In this document: piece by piece, positions 7,011 through 14,866 of the stretch | Layout: every line of letters starts with the position of its first letter | Numbering within the stretch: the first letter of the stretch is position 1 | Assembly: GCA_025997155.1 (NCBI GenBank) | Contig: BNUF01000005.1 | Location: 1-52,779, forward strand | DNA from: Clostridia bacterium | GTDB taxonomy: Bacteria > Bacillota > Clostridia > Lachnospirales > WQUN01 | Direction: 5' to 3' | DNA length: 52,779 bases | Translations under genes and position numbers: made by a program | The notes under the pieces: model-generated | The model's input: only the letters and a program-made list of their open reading frames with translations | What the model was told of the DNA's origin: nothing | Database searches by the model: none

Positions 7011-10000
7011 TCACCTCCTTTCAATAGCGTAAGCGGTGCGTATCCCCGCGAATCTGCTTTTTTTAATAAAATATCCGTCGCCGAAGGCAAGTTCCTTTTC
7101 GGGCGTGCCGTAGGGCAGACTTACGTCAAACATAGACTGCTCCTTAAGACTTCCGAGCAAAAGCCCCGTCTGGGCGTTCTTGACGGTTTTCGCCGCGTCG
7201 GAATAATCATCGCCGAAACCGTCCATTGTGTCAAGAGCCAAAACCATAACCTTCATTCCCTGTTCGCGTTTCGCAATCCTGTAAACCAGCTTGAAAAGGT
7301 CGTAATAGTCGTCGTTGTCGGACGCTTCGCCGAACTTGTCGAAGGCGAAAATTATCTGTTTCCACGCGGCACTTAGGGCGGCGGCGTCTCCGCCGTTTCG
7401 CCGCGTGGCAGCTAGGAGTGTTCGCCGCGCGTCAAGGGTGCCCGCAACGGAGTCTATAAGAGTTTGCAAATCCTCCGCCCCAAGGTCGTTAAGATACGAG
7501 ATGCCCGAACGCCCCGCCAACGCCGCAAACCCCGCCCCGTTTGAGTCAAGCGCGTAAATCTCCGCGTCTTTAAGGGCGGTGAGCCACGTGACGGCGGCAA
7601 GGCTTTTTCCGCAGGACGCTCCGCCCGTTATGATAAAGGACGTTTGCTCCGCGAAATCAAGGGTCACGGGGGTGAGGTCGCTGTCGTTTCTCCCGATTCT
7701 AAGGGTGTTTTTCTCCGCGTTATCCTTGTTAAGCTCCTTAAAGTCAACCCTGTCGGGCATTACGGGGATTTTCACGGCGCGTCTTTGTTCGTTCGCCGAT
7801 ATTCCCGCGATAAGCTCCCTTGTGGAAGAGTCCTTTACCTCGGGCAACGCTGCCTGAAACTCCAAGGGCTTTGCCAGTTTCACAAGCCCGCGTCCGCAGT
7901 AGTTCTCCGGCTCAAGCCCCTCCGTGCGTCCCACAAGTTCCGAATACGACTTGTCGATAAGTTCAAAGGCGACGGTCATCTTGAAATTCGCCGCCAGTTT
8001 GTACCTTATGTCGCGGACGCTTATCCCCGTTATCACCAGATACACCCCGAAACGGAACGCGTCCCGCGCAAACAGCGTAATCCGCTCGTCCACGTCGTCA
8101 TAGGTTTCCATAAGCGGCGCGTAAGCGTCTATTATCACGACGACGGCGGGCATTTCCCCTCCGCCTTTTTTGTATTGTATAAAATCCTCCACCCGCGCTT
8201 CCTCAAAAATATTTCTGCGCTTCTCCGTCATTCGGAATAAAAACCGCATAAACTGGCGTATGTCGCGGGTTTGGTCTATCGTCAAAACTCCCCCGCAGTG
8301 GGGCAGCTCCGAAAACATTTTAAGGGACGCGCCGCCCATATCGAGTATATAGATATTCACCTCGTCGGGGGTGTACCGATAGGCGAGCGACAGGCACAAA
8401 GTCTTGAGCAGCGTGGTTTTCCCCGTGCCTGACGCGCCGTATACCAAAAGCCCGCCCTCGTTCGCGAAATCAAACTCCAGCGGAATCTGCCTTTGCCCCC
8501 TCGGGTCGTCCACAACCCCCGCAACCGCCGACAAGAGGCTGTTCTGCGGTTTCTCTAGCCAATTTTCGGGAAGTTCGTCATAATAGACGGTTTCTTTAAG
8601 CGGCTCTGTCCAAAGTCCCGTAAGCGCCTTTATCCCCTCCGAATCCGCCCGCTCCGTTATATGCCGCACCATAACCTCGAGCTGCGACGATATTTTGTCC
8701 GTTTCCTCCGCGCCGTCCTCCTTCGGCGTTTGGTATATAAGTGACGGCCGCCCGTCGACGGAGAGTTTGTATATCTTTTTATCCCGCATTTCCCGCTCTC
8801 TCGCTTCTTCCGCGTTTACGACATAATCCGCTCCCGAATACACGGACTGAAAAAGCTCGTACATTTCATCGTTTCCGACTTGCAGATACGCCCGCCCCGG
8901 TTCCCGTATAAACGCCGCGTCGGGTTTTTTAAGCACGCCGTTCGAGTCGCTCTCCGTCTGTACCTTAAGACACATTTTGAACTTTGAGTTGCTCCAAATC
9001 TGGTCGTCCACAACGCCGTCCGGTTTTTGCGTCGCGAGTATAAGGTGAATCCCCAGACTTCGCCCGACACGCGCCGCGCTCACGAGTTGTTTCATAAAGT
9101 CGGGCTGGTCTTGCTGGAGTTCCGCGAACTCGTCGGCAATCATCACGAGATGCGGAACGGGCGGCATATTCTCGGGGCGGGTATCTTTATAGTAGAGTTT
9201 TTGATACTTGTCTATGTTCGTCACGCCGTATTCCGCGAAAACCGTCTGGCGGCGCAAAATTTCGCTTTTTATGGAGAGAAGGGCGCGTGTGGTTTGCCCG
9301 CCGCCTAAGTTTGTTATAACTCCCGCCAAATGGGGCATACCCTTGAAAACGTCCGCCATTCCGCCGCCCTTGTAGTCTATCAGCACAAAAGAAACGTCGC
9401 TCGGGTGAAAATGTATCGCAAGGGAAATTATTACGCTTTGGAGCAGCTCGCTTTTTCCCGACCCGGTCGTCCCCGCCACAAGCCCGTGAGGTCCGTGTCC
9501 CGTTTCGTGCAGGTCAAGGCATACCGCGTCGCCGCCTGTACGCACACCTATGGGGACCGCCATACCGTCATAGGTTCGCCGCGTCCGCCAGTTCGACAAA
9601 ACGTCAACCTCTGTCAAAACGGGTTTGTCCAGCATTTGGCAAAGGGTTATGCTCCTCGGGAGCGAAAAGTTCGCGGAGGCGGATTTTATTCTAAGGGGAG
9701 CGACGCGCCTTGCCCCCATTTCCGCGTCGTCTCGGGCGGCGTCCTTGTCGGGGGTGAAAATATTCTTTTCGTTTTTGACAATGTTTACGAGTTCCCCCGT
9801 TTTCTCTTTAAGGGTTATCACCGCGCCGCACCTTGCGGGCAAAAAAGCCGCGTGCTGCGCCGTAAACACCGCCGTCACCCCAAGCCTTGCGTTGGGTTCG
9901 TAAAGATACTTGCGTATCGGCGAATCCTCTATTATTTCGGGGGATTCCACGATAAACACATAGTAGGACGAAAACACAACGTCGCCGCCCTTGCTCGCCC

Positions 10001-10919
10001 GTTCCTTGAGTTCGGAGCATACCTCGTCAAGGGTGAGTTTCGCCGCGTCCTTTCCGCAGATTATACGCCGCGCCGTAAACGAGTCGTTCCAGAAATGCGG
10101 AAGAAGCCGCCCCCAATCCCACTTTTTTAACGCCTCCTCTTTCGCCAAAAGAACCACACGTACATTGTCGTACCCGTGGTTTGCCGCAATTTGTATCAAT
10201 ATGTTGTTCACAAGAGTCTCTGTCTTGGCTTTTTCCCCGACGATACCGCAAATCTGCGCCTCACGGAGGTTCACCCCTATTGGCACGTCCTGAACTCGCT
10301 CATACTTTAACGCCAGTTTTCGCGGCTCGCCCGCCAAAGGGTCCGTTTCCATAACCGAAAGAGGCCCCGGGTCGCCCACAAACAACGCCGCCTTTACCGC
10401 GCCTATCCCGACGCGAAACTCCAAAAAATCGTCAAAAAAAGGCGTCCGCTCCCAAATCCTCGGGTCGGTGGGGCAAATCTCCGTCGGGGGCGTGTTCATT
10501 CGCTGTACGCACTCGGGCGGCGACGGATTCGTCAGCTTAAGGACGCGAGCTTGATTCGCCGCCGCGAGTTCAAGTTCCGTTTCTTTTTGCTTTATGTACT
10601 CGGAGTATTTTTTGACGCGCCGCTTTTTTTGCTTGGCGTGTCTGCTGAACTGGTTGTTAAGGCTTATGATTGAGCCTATTATCGCAACACCCGTCATAGC
10701 GAGGGAACTGACCAAAAACAGCGGGCTGCCCATCATTCCCCCGCCGCCCGAACGCCCCGCGGCAAACACAAAAACCGTCACGCATAACATTACTATGGGA
10801 GCGATAAACGTCTGAAACCACATTATCTCGGGCTTTTCGCCCAGGGGCGGCGGGTTTTCAAGGGCGAGTTCGCCTATCTCGTATTCGGGGCTGATTCGGG
10901 GCTGACGCGAAAATTCCAT
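7011..10919 (-). CDS. essC: EssC/EccC-type T7SS ATPase with three FtsK/SpoIIIE domains, no FHA domains
   Basis: 1302 residues from ATG 10919 (GGAGAGG upstream; TAATG overlap with the preceding gene). Only about 35 residues precede two membrane helices (about 35-52 and 64-85), so the two N-terminal FHA domains of Staphylococcus and Bacillus EssC are absent and the layout is nearer EccC. The soluble part has a regulatory region followed by three FtsK-like ATPase domains. Domain 1 has Walker A GTTGSGKSE (about 482-491) and Walker B VMIADE (about 592-597), both complete. Domain 2 has GASGTGKTT (about 828-836) with a weak Walker B (VVIIDA). Domain 3 has GGASCGKS (about 1099-1106). It would recognise WXG100 signals and drive export at the cytoplasmic membrane. 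No EssA, EssB, EsaA or EccB/D/E homologue is visible next to it. Confidence 0.92.
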   Translation of the reverse strand: MEFSRQPRISPEYEIGELALENPPPLGEKPEIMWFQTFIAPIVMLCVTVFVFAAGRSGGGGMMGSPLFLVSSLAMTGVAIIGSIISLNNQFSRHAKQKKRRVKKYSEYIKQKETELELAAANQARVLKLTNPSPPECVQRMNTPPTEICPTDPRIWERTPFFDDFLEFRVGIGAVKAALFVGDPGPLSVMETDPLAGEPRKLALKYERVQDVPIGVNLREAQICGIVGEKAKTETLVNNILIQIAANHGYDNVRVVLLAKEEALKKWDWGRLLPHFWNDSFTARRIICGKDAAKLTLDEVCSELKERASKGGDVVFSSYYVFIVESPEIIEDSPIRKYLYEPNARLGVTAVFTAQHAAFLPARCGAVITLKEKTGELVNIVKNEKNIFTPDKDAARDDAEMGARRVAPLRIKSASANFSLPRSITLCQMLDKPVLTEVDVLSNWRTRRTYDGMAVPIGVRTGGDAVCLDLHETGHGPHGLVAGTTGSGKSELLQSVIISLAIHFHPSDVSFVLIDYKGGGMADVFKGMPHLAGVITNLGGGQTTRALLSIKSEILRRQTVFAEYGVTNIDKYQKLYYKDTRPENMPPVPHLVMIADEFAELQQDQPDFMKQLVSAARVGRSLGIHLILATQKPDGVVDDQIWSNSKFKMCLKVQTESDSNGVLKKPDAAFIREPGRAYLQVGNDEMYELFQSVYSGADYVVNAEEAREREMRDKKIYKLSVDGRPSLIYQTPKEDGAEETDKISSQLEVMVRHITERADSEGIKALTGLWTEPLKETVYYDELPENWLEKPQNSLLSAVAGVVDDPRGQRQIPLEFDFANEGGLLVYGASGTGKTTLLKTLCLSLAYRYTPDEVNIYILDMGGASLKMFSELPHCGGVLTIDQTRDIRQFMRFLFRMTEKRRNIFEEARVEDFIQYKKGGGEMPAVVVIIDAYAPLMETYDDVDERITLFARDAFRFGVYLVITGISVRDIRYKLAANFKMTVAFELIDKSYSELVGRTEGLEPENYCGRGLVKLAKPLEFQAALPEVKDSSTRELIAGISANEQRRAVKIPVMPDRVDFKELNKDNAEKNTLRIGRNDSDLTPVTLDFAEQTSFIITGGASCGKSLAAVTWLTALKDAEIYALDSNGAGFAALAGRSGISYLNDLGAEDLQTLIDSVAGTLDARRTLLAATRRNGGDAAALSAAWKQIIFAFDKFGEASDNDDYYDLFKLVYRIAKREQGMKVMVLALDTMDGFGDDYSDAAKTVKNAQTGLLLGSLKEQSMFDVSLPYGTPEKELAFGDGYFIKKSRFAGIRTAYAIERR

Positions 10920-11617
10920 TATACCTCTCCTGTCCTCACGAGTTCCGCGTCGCCGAAACGCGACAGGGACACCCGTTTCCACACATTATCAGAAATAAAA
11001 TATAACCAATCGTCCAAAACGTGCAAACACAAAGCGCTTCCCCCAAAAATTTTGAGGGAGCGTTTTGACGAATCTAAACGGTAAATAATGTTGCTTTGCC
11101 GTCTGTCTGTATAATAAACATACTCTCCGCAGGCGTTTATATAGGACGGGACGATTTCGGGGAAATCCGAAGTTTCGCCTGTTTGTGAGTCAAACTTTGT
11201 AAGGGCGAAACCGTTTTTCGCGTCCGCGAAATAACAGGCGTTTTCATACGCGAAAAGCCGCCTCGCTCCTTGGTTGGTGTAAATCTCCCCGTTTGGCAGC
11301 AAGGCGAATTCCGTAGCCGAAACGTTTTTATCGGTAAGTCTTGAAAGGTCTTTGCCGTCCTGAGTACAGCGATAAACGCCCTTGTCCTCTTCGTCCGCAA
11401 AATACAAAAACCCGTTTTGCAGGATTACTCCCGAACAGGGTCTTTTTAAGATTACGCCGCCCGAACGATAAAGCTTGTCGCCGTCATTTCTGTCGCTGTA
11501 AAAAACAAACTCCTCTCCCGCGTTCAAAAAATACTCGTTTGGACGCGCAAAAACTATATCGTTACGGAATTTTACCGCAAGCCCTCCGTTTGCCGTGTTC
11601 GCGTTTTGAAAACTCAC
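10919..11617 (-). CDS. Beta-propeller-like (DUF5050-type) protein between yukD and essC
   Basis: 232 residues with no signal peptide or membrane helix. Repeated blades are visible: GEEFVFYSDRNDGDKLYR, NGFLYFADEEDKGVYR, ENACYFADAKNGF, CGEYVYYTDRRQSNIIYR and DDWLYFISDNVWKR. Each has the aromatic-YF-D-turn-YR pattern of DUF5050-like propeller repeats. The stop overlaps the essC start (TAATG), so the two products are probably made in fixed ratio and may interact. In canonical Firmicute T7SS loci EssB or other membrane parts are found near here; I know of no propeller component in those systems. A cytosolic scaffold or ATPase partner is plausible. Confidence 0.6.
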   Translation of the reverse strand: MSFQNANTANGGLAVKFRNDIVFARPNEYFLNAGEEFVFYSDRNDGDKLYRSGGVILKRPCSGVILQNGFLYFADEEDKGVYRCTQDGKDLSRLTDKNVSATEFALLPNGEIYTNQGARRLFAYENACYFADAKNGFALTKFDSQTGETSDFPEIVPSYINACGEYVYYTDRRQSNIIYRLDSSKRSLKIFGGSALCLHVLDDWLYFISDNVWKRVSLSRFGDAELVRTGEV

Positions 11618-11627
11618 CGTCCGCCCC

Positions 11628-11840
11628 CTAACTGAAAATCAGCTTAGCTCCGTGTTCCACGCCCTGCTCGGGCAGAGTTTTGGTTTTGTCCAAAATGATG
11701 CCCTTAGGGTCCGCCTGCAAATTTTCAAAGGTACGCTTGTACATATTCCCAAAAAGTTCCAGCATCTGCTCGACTCTCAAAAAATCGGGCATTTCTAGGT
11801 CTTCAACCTTGTTTCCCTCGCACTCGATTGTAACTATCAA
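11628..11840 (-). CDS. yukD: YukD/EsaB-like ubiquitin-fold protein
   Basis: 70 residues from TTG 11840 with AAAGGAAG upstream. Length and pattern fit the YukD/EsaB ubiquitin-like family: an opening beta strand (MIVTIECEG), an acidic region, a helix with VEQMLELFGNMY, and the ending GVEHGAKLIFS typical of ubiquitin-fold strand 5. YukD/EsaB is a conserved small cytoplasmic part of Firmicute T7SS; its exact task is debated (assembly or regulation). Here it sits between the pseudopilin-like genes and the propeller and essC genes, exactly at the seam between the Tad-like and T7SS-like halves of the operon. Confidence 0.8.
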   Translation of the reverse strand: MIVTIECEGNKVEDLEMPDFLRVEQMLELFGNMYKRTFENLQADPKGIILDKTKTLPEQGVEHGAKLIFS

Positions 11841-11853
11841 ATCAATCTTCCTT

Positions 11854-12342
11854 TCAATTAACCACCTGAATTTTAAAAAGCCGCCGCTCGTTTATCTGAT
11901 ACGCGCTTCCCGACGCGACTCGCCTTAACAACGCCGTCTGAAACACATAAGGGGTTGATAAGTCAAGCTCCGCCACCGCCACCGACCTGCCGCCAAAATC
12001 CTCTGACGGCGAAATCGACAGCGCGACAGTTATTTTTTCATATCTTCCGCCGTGAGACGACGAAAACGCCATTTTCCCCGATTCGGGGGACAAAATATTA
12101 AGCTTTAGGGTCTGGGAAAACGCTTCGGCAAAATATTCCTTAAAAATATCTTCCTCAATCTCCGCGTTCAAGTCGCGCATACGCTCGTCCACAAGACTGT
12201 TGTAACGCGCTGCGCGGCAGGAGTTTAGAAGCGCGGAGTCAAGCCGCACCTTCTCCGTTAAAAGATTGGCGGTTTCTATCAAAGGCTGCAAAAACGCGAT
12301 GGTCACAAAGGCGGCAAAAATTGCGTATACTGCTGATTTCAT
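11854..12342 (-). CDS. TadE/pseudopilin-like membrane protein
   Basis: 162 residues from ATG 12342, which directly follows the TAA of the preceding gene. One N-terminal hydrophobic helix (about 5-24, VYAIFAAFVTIAFLQPLIET) is followed by a helical stretch and a beta-rich domain (residues about 85-150). There is no cleavable signal peptide. This N-in, single-helix, globular-outside layout fits TadE/TadF-like minor pseudopilins or related DUF4320-type proteins. It lies in a Tad-like block behind a similar protein. Assignment is by topology and position, not by a diagnostic motif. Confidence 0.5.
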   Translation of the reverse strand: MKSAVYAIFAAFVTIAFLQPLIETANLLTEKVRLDSALLNSCRAARYNSLVDERMRDLNAEIEEDIFKEYFAEAFSQTLKLNILSPESGKMAFSSSHGGRYEKITVALSISPSEDFGGRSVAVAELDLSTPYVFQTALLRRVASGSAYQINERRLFKIQVVN

Positions 12343-12834
12343 TTAATAATCCCATTCCAAATCTTTGTAATACCTAAGCCCGACAGACGTTATCTCAAAC
12401 GACACGGGGACGTTATGCGTAAACGTATTGCCCCACAAAGTAACCGCGACGGGGTACACGGCGGAAACGGTCACGGTGACGGGCTCGCCTCGCTGGCGGT
12501 AGGGTTTGTACGTGCCGTCCCCCAGAGTGTCGCCGTCATATCCGCTGTACGCCGAGGGGTCGTCCCCCACCGCCTCCCGCCCGTCCGCGTTAAGCACCTC
12601 TATCGCGACCGACGAGGGAGTCCTGTTAAACACAGGACGGTCCCGCAGGTTGTACAGACTGTCCTCGTAATAAATCCGCTCCACATAGTTGTCGTTTGCC
12701 GCAATGTTCGAAAGGTTAAACGCCTCGACGACTATCGTCATATAAAACGGAAAGAAAAACGCCATTTGCGTGAGCAGGTAAACCGCTATGGAAATCCCTA
12801 CGGCGGTTATAACCGCCTTAAACGCGCCTACCAT
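12343..12834 (-). CDS. TadE-like pseudopilin (DUF4320-like)
   Basis: 163 residues from ATG 12834, chosen because it overlaps the stop of a small upstream gene as TAATG; the frame is open further but that part encodes the upstream gene in another frame. Residues about 5-40 are strongly hydrophobic (VITAVGISIAVYLLTQMAFF), followed by a charged turn and a beta-rich domain with VTVTVSAVYPVAVTLWG. The single N-terminal helix plus beta domain is like TadE-type minor pilins. Together with the next gene it makes a pair of pseudopilin-like products behind TadA, TadB and TadC homologues. Confidence 0.55.
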   Translation of the reverse strand: MVGAFKAVITAVGISIAVYLLTQMAFFFPFYMTIVVEAFNLSNIAANDNYVERIYYEDSLYNLRDRPVFNRTPSSVAIEVLNADGREAVGDDPSAYSGYDGDTLGDGTYKPYRQRGEPVTVTVSAVYPVAVTLWGNTFTHNVPVSFEITSVGLRYYKDLEWDY

Positions 12835-12977
12835 TACGAGAAGAAGTCGGAAATCCAGCCCCAAACAGCGTCCCAGATAGTCTGAATCCAATCGCCTATA
12901 TTATCTTTGAAGAAAACAAGCCCCACGCCTATAAGTACAATCGTCGCGACGGTAATAGCCAAACTTTTAATACTCAC
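12834..12977 (-). CDS. Tiny Flp-pilin-sized membrane protein with Trp-rich tail
   Basis: A 47-codon gene too short for routine gene calls. It starts at GTG 12977 with GGAGG upstream and ends in TAA overlapping the next ATG (TAATG). Residues 4-23 form one membrane helix (about KSLAITVATIVLIGVGLVFF). The remaining 24 residues form an amphipathic helix with four Trp (WIQTIWDAVWGWISDFF). Size and position between the TadC-like gene and TadE-like genes suggest the major Flp-like pilin, but the usual GATAxEY motif after a charged leader is missing, so it could instead be a small membrane scaffold. Start, ribosome binding site and stop overlap make it very likely to be translated. Confidence 0.65.
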   Translation of the reverse strand: MSIKSLAITVATIVLIGVGLVFFKDNIGDWIQTIWDAVWGWISDFFS

Positions 12978-12995
12978 TGAAAAAACCTCCGATTT

Positions 12996-13874
12996 TTACA
13001 TAAACATAGTAAGAGAGTCAAGTATCGTAAACAGATAGTAAATTATTATATAAAGCCCCAAAACGCAAAGCAGCGCGATTTGAATAATGTTGTTCGTGCG
13101 AACGCGTTTATTCAGTTCGTTTTCGAGTTCCGTCAAACGAAATTTGTCTATCTCGTTTTTCAGATACTGCATCTGGGCCACGTTGTCATACCCCCTGAGC
13201 CGCGTTTCCATAATGTCGCAAAACTTGATTATGTGGTGGACGGGGACGCGCCGTTTTAATTGTTTCAGCGCGTAATCCTCGTCTGAATAGTCGATGTTTT
13301 GCAGCATAACCTTGAGTTCCTCCGCCATATCGTCGTTGGCGTTCGGCAGATAGTCGTTTATAACGTCCGTCAAAAAGACGTTTACCGACTTTGAATACTG
13401 ATAAAAAACCATACTGTAAAACTGCGGAAAGTCAATGGCAATGTTGTAGTTTTTTCTTTTAACCTCCTTGTCAAGTTCGTCAGTCGGCATAAAAAACAGT
13501 ATCGGAACGAACAGAGCCGTGATAAGCCCGAGTACGCCGTTTGCCGAAAACATTACAAGCGACAGTATAATCGACCCTATCAGATACAAGTCCTGTTCGA
13601 GCCAGATTTCCTCTGGACGCTTGTCAAGCCCAAGGCGTTCGAAGGTTTTTTTGAGCATACCCTCCGTTTGCATAAACGGAAGACGAACGGAATACCTTTC
13701 GGCGAACCGTATCTTCCGCTCGCGCCGTTTGCGCTTAACCTCGTCCGCCGCCTTTTCGCGGCTGTACTTTCTCACGCGGTCTTTATGCTTTTTGCCGACA
13801 GGACGAAAAAACGGGTACAGAAGTTCTTTTATCAAAAAAACGACGGCGGCGACGGCGATTACTTTAGAAACCAT
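12996..13874 (-). CDS. tadC: TadC-like type II secretion F-family membrane protein
   Basis: 292 residues from ATG 13874 (AAAGGAT upstream); an extended frame exists but would overlap the preceding gene. An N-terminal helix (about 4-20), a basic Lys/Arg-rich cytoplasmic part, a hydrophobic pair (about 97-132), a helical T2SSF cytoplasmic domain, and a C-terminal membrane helix (about 262-285) give the TadC/GspF layout. It would form the inner-membrane platform of a pilus-like machine together with the TadB-like protein encoded just upstream (5 bp gap) and the TadA ATPase. Sequence is divergent; the symbol follows gene order and topology. Confidence 0.7.
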   Translation of the reverse strand: MVSKVIAVAAVVFLIKELLYPFFRPVGKKHKDRVRKYSREKAADEVKRKRRERKIRFAERYSVRLPFMQTEGMLKKTFERLGLDKRPEEIWLEQDLYLIGSIILSLVMFSANGVLGLITALFVPILFFMPTDELDKEVKRKNYNIAIDFPQFYSMVFYQYSKSVNVFLTDVINDYLPNANDDMAEELKVMLQNIDYSDEDYALKQLKRRVPVHHIIKFCDIMETRLRGYDNVAQMQYLKNEIDKFRLTELENELNKRVRTNNIIQIALLCVLGLYIIIYYLFTILDSLTMFM

Positions 13875-13879
13875 ACGTT

Positions 13880-14866
13880 TTATCCTTTCGGCTTCTGACG
13901 CTTTAATTCCAAAGACCCCTGCAAATGCTGCCCCCACGCGAAACTTATGCAAATTATGTTGACGCACAGGGAGTTGATAAATTTCCCCGCCGTCGTATTT
14001 AGCATAAAATCCCGAAATTCGGGCACGGACAGGGCGTATATGAAAAACAGTATAATCAGGAGAGTTTTCATAAGAAAATCCCTGTCCATACGTTTGAACA
14101 TATCTTCCTTTTTTGTGTTCATCTCGCGCACGACGGCGTTTTCGTCAACAATATCGTGAAAGATATCCGCCATACCTTTTCTTTCGTTATACTCAAAGAT
14201 AATCGCCTTTTCGGCAAAATTGTCAAACCGCGCGCCAAGATGACGGTTTAACTGCGTCATCGCCTGCCGAAACGAATACCCCCGCGTTTCGCAATTGTCT
14301 ATAAACTCGCGGAAATACGGACGAATATCTTCGTCTATGTACTCCTCCGTCTCCATAACCTTTTTCACGGCAATCAAAACGCCGTCGCGGGCAAGAGGGC
14401 AAATCGCGTCCTCCGCGTCCGCTATGGACTCGGCGCGGGCGGCGCGTTTTCTTCTTGATTCAATCGAAAACCACGTAAAAAGCGCAATCATAATCGAAAC
14501 CGTCAGTATAAAAGATATCGTTATGTCTTTCAGAAACATTGACGAGATAATCACGAGGATTGCGAAAACCGCCGCGATAAGCGAGGTCGCCATCTCGATT
14601 GTAAACGACATATTAAAACTGTGTAAAAACTCGTCGATAAGGCGGTTGTATTTCACAATCAGGTTTTCTTTTTGGCGTACTATATTTTCGCGTTTAATGC
14701 GTTCAGAGCGGCGTTTGCGGTTGTACCGCTCCAAATGCCCCCAGAGGGAGTCGAACAGCTCGTTAAAAAACTTGCGCGTATCCGCGAAAAAACGCAGCTC
14801 CAAAAGTTGGTTGAGTGTGCAGAACACTACGACAGATACAAGCAACCCCGCGAAAAACGGACTCAA
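13880..14866 (-). CDS. tadB: TadB-like type II secretion F-family membrane protein
   Basis: 328 residues from TTG 14866, which overlaps the TGA of the ATPase gene (TTGA) and has GGAGG upstream. Membrane helices lie at about 4-22, 91-133 (two) and 268-310 (two). The cytoplasmic middle part carries the T2SSF helical bundle with a conserved-looking GYSFRQAMTQLN and IFEYNERKGMADIF. TadB and TadC are the paired platform proteins that couple the hexameric TadA ATPase to pilin assembly. Translational coupling to tadA supports the assignment. Confidence 0.72.
   Translation of the reverse strand: MSPFFAGLLVSVVVFCTLNQLLELRFFADTRKFFNELFDSLWGHLERYNRKRRSERIKRENIVRQKENLIVKYNRLIDEFLHSFNMSFTIEMATSLIAAVFAILVIISSMFLKDITISFILTVSIMIALFTWFSIESRRKRAARAESIADAEDAICPLARDGVLIAVKKVMETEEYIDEDIRPYFREFIDNCETRGYSFRQAMTQLNRHLGARFDNFAEKAIIFEYNERKGMADIFHDIVDENAVVREMNTKKEDMFKRMDRDFLMKTLLIILFFIYALSVPEFRDFMLNTTAGKFINSLCVNIICISFAWGQHLQGSLELKRQKPKG

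Noticed and set aside
9330..10130. Long plus-strand frames opposite essC and other T7SS genes
   Set aside because: They lie entirely opposite strong coding regions, lack ribosome binding sites and have low-complexity Arg/His/Pro-rich products typical of antisense shadows in GC-biased codons.
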